Positions 1 to 7,731 of a stretch of 58,277 nucleotides of DNA are shown in pieces. Within the stretch, counting starts at the first letter, position 1. Each line of letters begins with the position of its first letter. The notes beneath the pieces were generated by a model. It was not told where the DNA came from. It saw nothing but the letters and a program-made list of their open reading frames with translations, and ran no database searches. The translations under genes were made by a program, and so were the position numbers. Source of the DNA: Candidatus Goldiibacteriota bacterium (GTDB lineage: Bacteria > Oederibacteriota > PGYV01 > DYJU01); the NCBI GenBank assembly GCA_938034975.1, contig CALHNI010000023.1:1-58277 (forward strand). The letters are read 5' to 3'.

Positions 1-747
1 AGGTCTGGAGAGCGGCTGATATTTTCCTGTCTGAACATTTTCATAAGTAGGTTCTACCGGACCATTGCCATTATCTATTTTTACTGCTTTTAATTTATCC
101 TGATTTTCTTCAAAATAAGCAAGTCCAAAATATCCCAAAGCCCATTTATCGCCTGCAACTCCCTGAACTAAAACATTATCATCTTCACTTGGTGTATAGT
201 CACCACGACTCTTTCCTGATGCTCCACATATTGCTTCTGTAAAATAATCAAAGGTTCCTGAATCAGTTCCGGGGCCGTATAATTTAATTTTTTCAGATGG
301 CCAGCCTTCTCTTATCTGGCTCCATTTATTTATATTTCCCTGTGCAGCAGGTTCCCATAATTTTTTTAACTCCTTAACTGTCATATAGTCAACAAATTTA
401 TTGTTTTTATTTACTACAACCGTCAGACCGTCATATGCTACCGGCAATTCTATATATTCAATACCATTCATTCTTGCCTGTTTTTGTTCACTTGATTTAA
501 TAGGTCTTGATGCATTAGAAATATCTGTCTGATTTGATGTAAATTTTTTAAAACCTCCACCTGTTCCTGAAATACCAACTATGACTTTTATATCTTTATA
601 AATTTTCTGAAATTCCTCTGCTATTGCTTCTGTTATCGGATACACCGTGCTTGAGCCGTCTATTTTTATCATTGAGCCAGCAAACAGGTTAAAACATAAT
701 CCGGAAAGCACTGTTAACATCAAGAACATTTTTAAAATTTTGCTCAT
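1..747 (-). CDS. pstS: Phosphate ABC transporter substrate-binding protein PstS (C-terminus cut by window edge)
   Basis: This is the periplasmic phosphate-binding subunit that delivers phosphate to the PstCAB transporter. Translation from the ATG at 747 gives 249 residues, open to the window edge. A hydrophobic signal peptide (about residues 1-24) is followed by [27 protein letters not shown], the [10 protein letters not shown] motif and [14 protein letters not shown], all hallmarks of PstS-family phosphate binding. The start is supported by a GGAGGAAAGGAAA ribosome-binding region just upstream. It lies 88 bp downstream of the porin gene on the same strand, with its own candidate PHO box in the gap, so induction by PhoB under phosphate starvation is likely. 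The C-terminal part and any pstCAB genes lie outside the window. Confidence 0.93.
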   Translation of the reverse strand, partial: MSKILKMFLMLTVLSGLCFNLFAGSMIKIDGSSTVYPITEAIAEEFQKIYKDIKVIVGISGTGGGFKKFTSNQTDISNASRPIKSSEQKQARMNGIEYIELPVAYDGLTVVVNKNNKFVDYMTVKELKKLWEPAAQGNINKWSQIREGWPSEKIKLYGPGTDSGTFDYFTEAICGASGKSRGDYTPSEDDNVLVQGVAGDKWALGYFGLAYFEENQDKLKAVKIDNGNGPVEPTYENVQTGKYQPLSRP

Positions 748-793
748 TTTCCTTTCCTCCTTTTTAATTTTTGTTTCTAATTTACAAAGAACA

Positions 794-832
794 TATTAAA
801 ATTCATTTAAAAATTTGTTAATTTATTGTTAA
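794..832 (-). promoter_or_regulatory. Candidate PHO box upstream of pstS
   Basis: Read on the minus strand, four hexamers (TTAACA, TTAACA, TTAAAT, TTAATA) follow one another with exactly 5 bases between them, an 11-bp period. This matches the direct-repeat layout known for PhoP/PhoB boxes of the TTAACA type. The upstream end of the box lies a few bases from the porin stop codon, so pstS probably has its own phosphate-controlled promoter. AT-rich sequence makes single hexamers common; the regular period is the real evidence. Confidence 0.6.
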
Positions 833-835
833 TTT

Positions 836-1966
836 TTACCATGACCATTTTAACTGAGCCATCCAAGTATTTTTATGACTTGTGGCTGAATAACCGCCGA
901 ATTGTGGTTGTTCTAACTGATAATTTAATTGTAAAAGGTTGTTTTCATTTATCTTTAAATTAATACCTGCTATATACAGATTTGATTCATCATTTGTTTT
1001 ATTCGTGTCCGGATTCCAGTTATCATATCTTAAACAAATCCCCATCCATTCCAAAACATCAAATTTTCCAAAAAAAGTATAGCCAACAGAAACTCCTGAT
1101 TTACCACCAACACTTGCCAAAGGATCTGTTACGACTACATATTCACCTAACAGTTCAAAAGGAAAAAATATATTTGTTCTGTACTGTGCAAAAGCAGCTG
1201 TTGCTCTTTTTGTTTTTTCTGCTGTTCCATGTGCAGCCTGGTTATTCATCATATAAGATGCTCTTAAAGTTAAACCGCTAAGTGGTATAATCATAAAACT
1301 TGCTGTATATTGTTTTTCTACATTATCTTCTAAATTTTTATATCCCTTGCCGTTATGCATTGCTATTTCATATGAGCCATACCCTTCCGGAAGTTCACCA
1401 AGTAATGCAATTCCCATATCAGCACTTGAAATAACTTTACGAAGATCTGATATATCCTTTTCAATTAAAGGATATTCCCAAAGTTCAACTGTTCCAAAAT
1501 AATTTTTCTGTATTCCAATTCTTAACTTAATATCAAAATCTGATAATAAAGGGATTTTTCTAAAATCAACATATGCATATTTGGGCCAAATTGCAAAATC
1601 AAGTTTACCAGATGCTTTATCATATGTATGGGTATGAGTGACTGTTATTGTGGTCCCTGGACCATCTGCATCTGTTGCTCCTGTATTAGCAGAAGAAGTT
1701 GAAACTTCCTGCCCGCCTTTTACATTATTAATATCCAGAGTTAATTCGCCAAGCCATCCTGCATCAGCATCCTCCATTTTCCAGCGTAAATATGTCCTTT
1801 GTATTGACATTCCAGATTCACCTTGCTTATCTTTACCATAAATTACATCAGTATACCTTATCCACTGATAACCATAAAATTTCGTCTTAAGTTCTGCAAA
1901 TGAAATAGTTGAAAATGCCATAAAACTTAAAACCATCGCTAAAAACATCAAAATTTTTCTTTTCAT
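836..1966 (-). CDS. Outer-membrane porin, probably phosphate-starvation inducible
   Basis: The 376-residue protein has a signal peptide (1-24, ending SFA) and then beta-strand-rich sequence with alternating hydrophobic and aromatic residues. It ends in LKWSW, a terminal aromatic residue typical of outer-membrane beta-barrels. Its overall look is that of phosphate-selective (OprO/OprP-like) or DcaP-like porins, but I see no motif that proves the substrate. The start is supported by AAAAAGGAGGAAGATTAA before the ATG. It lies between phoBR and pstS on the same strand and has a candidate PHO box upstream, so it is inferred to carry phosphate or another anion across the outer membrane during phosphate limitation. 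Confidence 0.75.
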   Translation of the reverse strand: MKRKILMFLAMVLSFMAFSTISFAELKTKFYGYQWIRYTDVIYGKDKQGESGMSIQRTYLRWKMEDADAGWLGELTLDINNVKGGQEVSTSSANTGATDADGPGTTITVTHTHTYDKASGKLDFAIWPKYAYVDFRKIPLLSDFDIKLRIGIQKNYFGTVELWEYPLIEKDISDLRKVISSADMGIALLGELPEGYGSYEIAMHNGKGYKNLEDNVEKQYTASFMIIPLSGLTLRASYMMNNQAAHGTAEKTKRATAAFAQYRTNIFFPFELLGEYVVVTDPLASVGGKSGVSVGYTFFGKFDVLEWMGICLRYDNWNPDTNKTNDESNLYIAGINLKINENNLLQLNYQLEQPQFGGYSATSHKNTWMAQLKWSW

Positions 1967-2020
1967 TTAATCTTCCTCCTTTTTAATTTTTTATTTTTTT
2001 TAAAGAGCAATTTTTTTTCT

Positions 2021-2037
2021 TATCATCACCTCCTTTT
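2021..2037 (-). other. Extended Shine-Dalgarno sequence without a usable gene
   Basis: On the minus strand the sequence AAAGGAGGTGATGATAA is an almost complete complement of the 16S rRNA 3' end. The only ATG starts two bases after the core and would encode an 8-residue peptide (MIRKKIAL). The real porin start lies about 55 bases further on with its own ribosome-binding site. It could be a leader peptide, a standby site or chance. Confidence 0.35.
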
Positions 2038-2086
2038 TATATTTTTAAAATAAAAATTATTTACTGCACAAATTATAAAAAAGGAT

Positions 2087-2125
2087 GATTAAAATAATAT
2101 TATTTAAAAATTAATTTTGGGTTAA
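2087..2125 (-). promoter_or_regulatory. Candidate PHO box upstream of the porin gene
   Basis: On the minus strand the hexamers TTAACC, TTAATT, ATAATA and TTAATC follow at an exact 11-bp period. Three of the four begin with TTAA. The site is weaker than those of phoB and pstS but has the same geometry and lies 120-160 bp before the porin start codon. Confidence 0.45.
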
Positions 2126-2152
2126 AATTTCAGTGCAGCTTAGAATTTAATA

Positions 2153-2440
2153 TTAACTATTAATTTTCTTTATTGCATTTATTGCGTTTATTTTTAATAA
2201 TGGATCATTTGTTTTTTTTATGATTTTTTTAAGATAAGGAATTGCCTTTTTTACTTTCTTTTCAGCCAGAATATTTATTGAAAAATTTTTTATTTCGCCT
2301 GATCTGTGATTAAGGGATTTTATAAGTTTTGTAATATAATCACTTTTTTTATATCTTTTAATATTAAATCCGCACTCAGGACATATATCATAGTCTTTAT
2401 TATAAAAACTGGCATTACATCTCGGACAAAAAAAATACAT
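2153..2440 (-). CDS. Small zinc-ribbon protein with HEAT-like repeats
   Basis: The 95-residue protein opens with two CxxC knuckles (C5/C8 and C20/C23) that form a rubredoxin-like zinc ribbon. From about residue 35 to the end it consists of amphipathic helices with the AIPYLKKIIKK pattern of HEAT repeats. No signal peptide or membrane segment is seen. It starts one base after the phoR stop codon, so it is the third gene of a phoB-phoR operon. A role as a protein-interaction partner in the phosphate response is only inferred from position. I do not recognise a named family. Confidence 0.7.
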   Translation of the reverse strand: MYFFCPRCNASFYNKDYDICPECGFNIKRYKKSDYITKLIKSLNHRSGEIKNFSINILAEKKVKKAIPYLKKIIKKTNDPLLKINAINAIKKINS

Positions 2441-2441
2441 T

Positions 2442-4175
2442 TTATACTTTTTTATTTGGCAAAATTATAAGAAATTTTGTTCCGTGCCCAGGTTTGCTGT
2501 CAACAATTATTTCTCCTTTATGCAAGTTAACACAATGTTTGACTATTGATAAACCCAAACCTGTTCCACCTGTTTCTTTTGAACGTGAGTTATCAACAAC
2601 ATAGAATCTGTCAAAAATTCTTGGTATATGCTCTTCTGGAATACCTATACCGGTATCACTTATTTCAATTATTATATTATCATCGTCTCTTCTATATACT
2701 ATAATTCTTATTTCGCCTTTATCTGTATATTTTATGGCATTGTCAATAAGGTTTATAAGCATCTGTTCAATAATAAATTTATCTCCTTTTATTTTTTCCT
2801 GATAAACACTTAATAAAAATCTCAGATTTTTCGCTTTTAATCTTTTTACAAATAATTTTTCTATATTAAAAAGTATTTCCTTTAAATCAATATCCTCAAT
2901 TTGTAGTTTTCTGTTCTCCTGTTCCAGATTGGATAAAATAAGTAAATCTTCTAATATATTTATTAATCTTTGTGTATTACTGTTGATTATTTCAAGGTAA
3001 TGCAACATTTTTTTATCTTTGGTCTCTTCTATGGCGGTTTCAACAAACCCCTTAATAGCAGTTAAAGGCGTTTTTATTTCATGAGAAACATTCGCTACAA
3101 GGTCTTTTTTCAGTTTTTCAAGTTCTTTTATTTTTGAAACATCATAAAGTATTACAATTATCTCATTATAACTTTTAATAAAATTTACCTGGCATAAAAA
3201 ATTCTTTGATTTTATTTCAATATTTTGTAATATATCATTTTTATTTTTCTTTATAGTTTCTATAATTTTTATTAATTCTGGTGGCAATAAAAATTCCCAA
3301 TAATATTTTGATTCTATGCATATATTATTCACAATATCATTAAACTTTTTATTAACAAATATGATTTTACCGGTTTCATCTATTACCAATATTCCTTCAT
3401 CAATTGAACAGATAATAGTTTTTAATTGCTCCTGCTTTTCATTTAACTGAATAAAAATTTTTTTTATCTCATCAGTCATTAAATTAAAATTATCCGCCAA
3501 ATCTTTAAATTCGTTATTTTTATAAAAATGAATACGATGTTCAAAATCACCGCTGGCTATTTTCATAGCTGCATGTTTTAAGTCATAAATTGGTTTATAA
3601 AAATTCTTTGAATAAAAATAAATAAAAACTGCTGCAATTAAAAAAATAAAAAAAACCGCTAATAATATTTTATTTCTCAAATCAATAAAACCAGCATTTA
3701 TCCTTTTCAAATAAAAATTTGTTCTTATAAAATAATAATTATTATTACCTAAATCAAATTTCCTTGCCAAATAAAACATTTCTTGCCGAGTTGTTAAACT
3801 GTATCTGACCGAGTGTCCTGTTTCTCTTTTAAATGCCATCTGTATCTCTGGTTGTTCCTTGTGATTTGCCATATCAAGAGGATCCTGATCAGAATCAGCA
3901 ATTACTGTCCCATCATTTTTTATAATTGTTATTCTTATATTTAAATCGCTCCTGAGTTTTTTTATATATTTATCTATTTCTTTATATTGCTGATTTTGCA
4001 TAAATTGTTTAATATTTTCATTTATTAAATAAGAATCGTCTCTTAAAATATCTTCTATATTCATAAAATATAATTTTTTTGTAAAATTAAACACTATCAG
4101 TATAAATATAACCGAAAGAAAAAAAAGAATAAAAATATAATTAAAAAATATTTTATAAAATAATTTATTTTGCAT
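2442..4175 (-). CDS. phoR: Phosphate-regulon sensor histidine kinase PhoR
   Basis: The 577-residue membrane kinase has a transmembrane helix (about 10-31), a periplasmic sensor region (32-168), a second helix (169-188), a HAMP linker (about 190-242) and a PAS domain (about 250-345). A HisKA domain follows with H365 in VSHEIKTP, then a HATPase domain with the N box around N479, DTGIGIP near 507 and GGTGLGLSI near 536-544. This is the complete PhoR/ResE-type order. It overlaps phoB by 11 bp, which implies translational coupling. It is inferred to phosphorylate PhoB under low phosphate. Transport genes and PhoU, which normally signal to it, are not in the window apart from partial pstS. Confidence 0.92.
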   Translation of the reverse strand: MQNKLFYKIFFNYIFILFFLSVIFILIVFNFTKKLYFMNIEDILRDDSYLINENIKQFMQNQQYKEIDKYIKKLRSDLNIRITIIKNDGTVIADSDQDPLDMANHKEQPEIQMAFKRETGHSVRYSLTTRQEMFYLARKFDLGNNNYYFIRTNFYLKRINAGFIDLRNKILLAVFFIFLIAAVFIYFYSKNFYKPIYDLKHAAMKIASGDFEHRIHFYKNNEFKDLADNFNLMTDEIKKIFIQLNEKQEQLKTIICSIDEGILVIDETGKIIFVNKKFNDIVNNICIESKYYWEFLLPPELIKIIETIKKNKNDILQNIEIKSKNFLCQVNFIKSYNEIIVILYDVSKIKELEKLKKDLVANVSHEIKTPLTAIKGFVETAIEETKDKKMLHYLEIINSNTQRLINILEDLLILSNLEQENRKLQIEDIDLKEILFNIEKLFVKRLKAKNLRFLLSVYQEKIKGDKFIIEQMLINLIDNAIKYTDKGEIRIIVYRRDDDNIIIEISDTGIGIPEEHIPRIFDRFYVVDNSRSKETGGTGLGLSIVKHCVNLHKGEIIVDSKPGHGTKFLIILPNKKV

Positions 4176-4857
4176 TTTCTATTTTATATCCAAACCCCCT
4201 GATATTTTTTATCATCTTTCCGGCACTGCCAAGTTTATCCCTCAAATGCTTTATATGAACATCAATTGTCCTGTCAATGACTATTTTTTCATCGCCCCAT
4301 AATTTAGTTAGTATGGCATCTCTAGAACAAACTCTGCCTTTGTTTTCTATCAGAATATTTAGTATTTTAAACTCCGTTGCAGTCAAATCTATAATTTTAT
4401 TATTTACTGAAACTTCTATTTTTACTTTATCAATTGTGATAGGGCCATGTCTTATTACTTTATTTTTAGGTTCTTCTTCACTTTCAGAATACCTGCGCAA
4501 TATCGCTTTTATTCTCGCTACCAATTCTTTTGGCGAAAAAGGTTTTGACACATAGTCATCAGCGCCTATTTCCAGTCCCACTATTTTATCTGATTCTTCT
4601 GTTTTGGCTGTTAACATTATTATTGGAATATTTGAATAATCTTTTTCCCTTTTTAGTATTTTAACTATTTCAAGACCGTCAACTCCTGGCATCATTATAT
4701 CAAGGACTATTAAATCCGGTTTAACTTTCGTTATTGCTTTTAATAATGAATCCCCATCTGTAAATTCCTTTGATTTAAACCCGTATTTTTTTAAATTCAA
4801 AGAAAGAAGTTCTCTTATATCTTTTTCATCATCTACAACATAAATTAATTTTTCCAT
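4165..4857 (-). CDS. phoB: Phosphate-regulon response regulator PhoB
   Basis: The 230-residue OmpR-family regulator has a receiver domain (1-120) with the acidic pair D9/D10, the phosphoacceptor D53 in VLDIMMPG and K105 in SKPFSP. A C-terminal winged-helix DNA-binding domain (about 135-228) contains TATEFKIL and the recognition-helix region DRTIDVHIKHLRDKL. Full length matches PhoB. It is first in the operon with phoR, and a four-repeat candidate PHO box (4901-4939) precedes it, so positive autoregulation is likely. Two further boxes of the same type precede the porin and pstS genes. Confidence 0.93.
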   Translation of the reverse strand: MEKLIYVVDDEKDIRELLSLNLKKYGFKSKEFTDGDSLLKAITKVKPDLIVLDIMMPGVDGLEIVKILKREKDYSNIPIIMLTAKTEESDKIVGLEIGADDYVSKPFSPKELVARIKAILRRYSESEEEPKNKVIRHGPITIDKVKIEVSVNNKIIDLTATEFKILNILIENKGRVCSRDAILTKLWGDEKIVIDRTIDVHIKHLRDKLGSAGKMIKNIRGFGYKIENAK

Positions 4858-4900
4858 GTTTCCCTCATTTTTAATTTTTTTTTTAATGATAAATAATTTA

Positions 4901-4939
4901 TGTTAATTAAAAATGAATTTATTATTAATTTTTTATTAA
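4901..4939 (-). promoter_or_regulatory. Candidate PHO box upstream of phoB
   Basis: On the minus strand the hexamers TTAATA, TTAATA, TTCATT and TTAACA are each separated by 5 bases, an exact 11-bp period over 39 bp. The box overlaps the stop codon of the upstream dehydrogenase gene and lies 44 bp before the phoB start. It suggests that phoBR has its own autoregulated promoter. Confidence 0.55.
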
Positions 4940-6123
4940 TATTTTGATTCAAATGCATTATTTAATATTTTTAATAAATTCTCTTTATTTTTGATAATTG
5001 AAGGTATCCCTGACACTTCAACTACTTTATCTGCAATTTTTCCTAAAAAATTCTTTTCTATACCTGAATCTTTAAGATTATTTTTAAGTCCTATCATTTC
5101 TATAAAATCCTCAAAACTTTTAGCGCAAACTTCAATAAGTTCGGTTTCATCTGAATATTCATCCGCATTAAAAACTCTTATTGAAAGTTGTTTTACTTTT
5201 TCAGGTTTTACCTTTCCTAAAAATCTTAAATAAGAAGGTAAAATTGCAGCAATCCCTGAACCATGCGCAATATTATCATAAATACCAGAGATTGCATGTT
5301 CAATAGGATGAACCACCCATGCCCCTGCCCTTCCTGCATTAGGCAACCCATGTAATGCAACTGTTGAAGCAAGTGAAATATTCGTTCTTGCTTTTTTATC
5401 TTCCGGGTTTTGAATTACTTTTTGAGCATTTTCAATGCAGGTTAATATTATTCCTTCTGATATCCTATCCTGTAAATCACAATCAGTATCACCAGTTAAA
5501 TATTCTTCTAAAACATGCATTATTATATCAATAATCCCTTCTGCTGTTTGTTTTGGTGGAACTGTTAAAGTTAAAGAAGGATCAACAATTGAGACTTTAG
5601 GATAAAGTTTTAAAGGGTTATAAATTGCAGTTTTTTGTTGTGTTTTACTATTTGTAAAAACCGCAGCTGGATTTCCTTCTGAACCGGTTGCTGCCAAAGT
5701 AGGTATTAGCATTATAGGAGCAACTTCGTCTATCTGTTTTGCCTTTTTTCCTGGTAATGCTACATAGTCCCATAAATTTCCACCGCTTTTTAAAACTATG
5801 GCAGCGCCTTTTGCAGCATCCATTACCGAACCGCCGCCTAAACCAATCACAAAATCACATTTTTCTTTTATTCCGATTTCTGCCGCTTCATCAACTTCAT
5901 CGGATTTGGGATTTGGAGTTATATCAGAAAACACAACCGAATCAACCATATTTTCTTTTAATAATTTTATTAGTTTTTCAAGTATTCCTGTTTTTTTTGC
6001 TGAATTCTTTCCTGTGATTATCAAAGCTTTTTTCCCAAGATAAAATGCCTCTTTACCACTCTCTTTTATAACTCCCCAGCCGAATATTATTTTAACAGGG
6101 TTAAATATATTAAAATTTTTCAT
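4936..6123 (-). CDS. Iron-containing (group III) alcohol dehydrogenase
   Basis: The 395-residue enzyme belongs to the Fe-ADH family, close to NADH-dependent butanol dehydrogenases (BdhA-like). It interconverts aldehydes and alcohols in the cytosol, which fits a fermentative lifestyle. Visible are the dinucleotide-binding GLGGGSVMDAAKG (95-106), PTLAATGSEGN (141-151) and likely metal ligands D199, H203, H276 (in HPIEHAIS) and H287 (in NIAHGSG). The start is backed by GGGAGGATAAATA. The true substrate cannot be read from the sequence. It stands alone upstream of phoBR and is probably a separate transcription unit. Confidence 0.9.
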   Translation of the reverse strand: MKNFNIFNPVKIIFGWGVIKESGKEAFYLGKKALIITGKNSAKKTGILEKLIKLLKENMVDSVVFSDITPNPKSDEVDEAAEIGIKEKCDFVIGLGGGSVMDAAKGAAIVLKSGGNLWDYVALPGKKAKQIDEVAPIMLIPTLAATGSEGNPAAVFTNSKTQQKTAIYNPLKLYPKVSIVDPSLTLTVPPKQTAEGIIDIIMHVLEEYLTGDTDCDLQDRISEGIILTCIENAQKVIQNPEDKKARTNISLASTVALHGLPNAGRAGAWVVHPIEHAISGIYDNIAHGSGIAAILPSYLRFLGKVKPEKVKQLSIRVFNADEYSDETELIEVCAKSFEDFIEMIGLKNNLKDSGIEKNFLGKIADKVVEVSGIPSIIKNKENLLKILNNAFESKY

Positions 6124-6198
6124 TATTTATCCTCCCTTAAATATTCTTTATTCATTTGAAAATATTTTATTTTCATTCTAATCTCAATTATCTATGAT

Positions 6199-6310
6199 CG
6201 TAATAATATGTTTTTACGAAAATATTATATTGTATTACTTTTATTCATAATCTTTTTAATTTAAAATAAAACACAAGTGTTGTTTTATATAATTTATTTC
6301 TTTAATAATA
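6199..6310 (+). repeat. Bipartite hairpin element, remnant (A degenerate, B lost)
   Basis: A degenerate A arm (6199-6218, ends CGTAA and TTTTTACG) is followed by the family spacer: TATTACTTTTATTCA, TTTTTAATTTAAAATAAAA, TGTTGTTTTA and TTTATTTCTTTAAT occur in the same order as in the complete copy at 45296-45484. Hairpin B is absent. The element runs up to the 3' end of the STAS-like gene. Confidence 0.6.
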
Positions 6311-6324
6311 TTTTTATTTGTATT

Positions 6325-6693
6325 TTATTGCTCAACCAGCCAATCTTTTGCTTTATCCGCACTATCAAATGCATGAATTTCTCTTTCTGAAAATTCCATT
6401 ATTTTATTGAAAATTATTCTTTTAATAGGATTAATCCCTAAAACAGCAGCTGCTTTGACATATGGTTTATTTCCTTTTGTATATTCCTGCATTGCAGCAA
6501 CAACTACAGCATTGTATCTGGCATGCGTAACATCTGTCAAAGTTAAAACTGATTTTTCTGGCTGGCTTCTTATTATTTTTTTTGCATATTCTATAATTTC
6601 TAGAACTTCATTTTCCAAAAGATTTGACATATCAATAAATAAAATCTTTTTATTTTTATGTTCTATAAATTTTACCTTTTCTTCTAGATGCAT
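6325..6693 (-). CDS. STAS/SpoIIAA-like domain protein
   Basis: The 122-residue soluble protein has the alternating strand-helix pattern of SpoIIAA-like (STAS/SEC14-type) domains: ILFIDMSNLLENEVLEIIEYAKKII, then SVLTLTDVTHARYNAVVVAAMQEY and a final AFDSADKAKDWLVEQ. Such domains bind lipids or nucleotides or act in anti-sigma partner switching. No kinase or sigma-factor partner lies nearby, so its job is unknown. Hairpin elements flank it on both sides (6199-6310 and 6764-6942), which makes it a single-gene unit. Confidence 0.7.
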   Translation of the reverse strand: MHLEEKVKFIEHKNKKILFIDMSNLLENEVLEIIEYAKKIIRSQPEKSVLTLTDVTHARYNAVVVAAMQEYTKGNKPYVKAAAVLGINPIKRIIFNKIMEFSEREIHAFDSADKAKDWLVEQ

Positions 6694-6763
6694 AATAAAA
6701 TCTCCATATTTATTTATATAAATTTATAATAAACTATTTGAAATGTAAAGTTTTTTTATCATA

Positions 6764-6942
6764 CCGTAAAAACGCGTAAGAAAAAGCGTTTTCACGGAAA
6801 AACAAAATTTTTTTATTATTTTTATAATGCATCATTTTTATTTACCAGTTTTTTAATTTAAAATAAATATCATGTGCTGTTTTAAATATTTTATTTTTAA
6901 TTTTTTTCCTGAAAATCGCAATTTTCAATCGCGATTTTCAGG
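6764..6942 (+). repeat. Bipartite hairpin element, complete copy (A then B)
   Basis: Hairpin A (6764-6797) has arms CCGTAAAAACGC and GCGTTTTCACGG with one A-C mismatch. The spacer contains TTTTTATAATGCATCA, TTTACCAGTTTTTTAATTT and AAAATAAA. Hairpin B (6908-6942) has perfect 12-bp arms CCTGAAAATCGC and GCGATTTTCAGG around an 11-base loop. It fills most of the 333-bp gap between the STAS-like gene and the Thr-rich gene; I see no gene in the gap. Confidence 0.85.
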
Positions 6943-7026
6943 ACCATAAGAAATATTATAATATCAAACCTTATTTAAAAATTTTCAATATATTTAATTA
7001 AAATATAAATTAAATTTTTATTGTAT

Positions 7027-7731
7027 TTATTTTAAAATTAGTATTTTCTTAATATTTTCTTTTTTTTCTTTGTTTGTGTTTTTTATTATAGCCCTGTAAA
7101 AATATATCCCTGGTGCAATATCATTAACTTTTAATTTTATTTTTCCATTACTTTCCTGATTTTCAAAATTATATTCTTTTATTTTTCTGCCATTTACTGC
7201 ATATATTTCTATCAAAATATCAGAAATCTCATTGCATTCATAAAGCATAAAAAGATTTTCTCCGTATTTAACAGGATTCGGATAAAAAGTATAATACAAA
7301 TTTTGCTTATGATAATCTGTAAAAGTCACTGTAAAAGCAGGAGTTAAAGTTTCAGTTATGGTAGCCCCTGCTATAAAAGTCTTGGTCGGTGTATATGTAT
7401 AACCAAAAATTGTAATGGTAAAAGTCAAAGAAGGTGTGATTGTTAAAGTTAAAGTTGGCGTTATTGTATCTGTTGTTGTTTTTGTTACAGTTGCTGTTAT
7501 GGTTTCAGTTATACTTTCAGTAATTGTTTGTGTAAAAGTTTCTGTTTCAAAATAGGTGAACGTCTCTGTTAAACTCCGGGTTGATGTTGCGGTTATCGTC
7601 TCTGTTAATATTGGTGTTAATGTTTCTGTTATTGTTTCCGTATTTGTAGGCGTTTCAGTATCTGTTTGCGCAAAAAGATTAAAATAAAAATGAAATAATA
7701 ATAAAACAAAAAAAAATATTTTGCTTTTCAT
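7027..7731 (-). CDS. Secreted Thr-rich repeat protein with C-terminal sorting-like domain
   Basis: The 234-residue protein has a signal peptide (1-21), then a low-complexity linker (about 22-140) of TET, TIT and TPT units. A C-terminal domain of about 85 residues starts at FYPNPVKYGENLF and ends in KKILILK. The YPNP opening, the IYAVNGRKI strand and the GIYFYRAIIK strand are those of type IX secretion (Por) C-terminal domains and FlgD-like Ig domains. A surface or extracellular location is likely. Its start codon overlaps the stop codon of the upstream PorV-like gene (ATGA), which implies coupled translation and perhaps a functional pair. Confidence 0.8.
   Translation of the reverse strand: MKSKIFFFVLLLFHFYFNLFAQTDTETPTNTETITETLTPILTETITATSTRSLTETFTYFETETFTQTITESITETITATVTKTTTDTITPTLTLTITPSLTFTITIFGYTYTPTKTFIAGATITETLTPAFTVTFTDYHKQNLYYTFYPNPVKYGENLFMLYECNEISDILIEIYAVNGRKIKEYNFENQESNGKIKLKVNDIAPGIYFYRAIIKNTNKEKKENIKKILILK

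Noticed and set aside
6764-6797. Reading the A and B hairpins simply as transcription terminators
   Set aside because: Many copies lack an adjacent T tract or lie upstream of genes and between divergent genes, and the spacer between the hairpins is conserved, which a terminator does not need.
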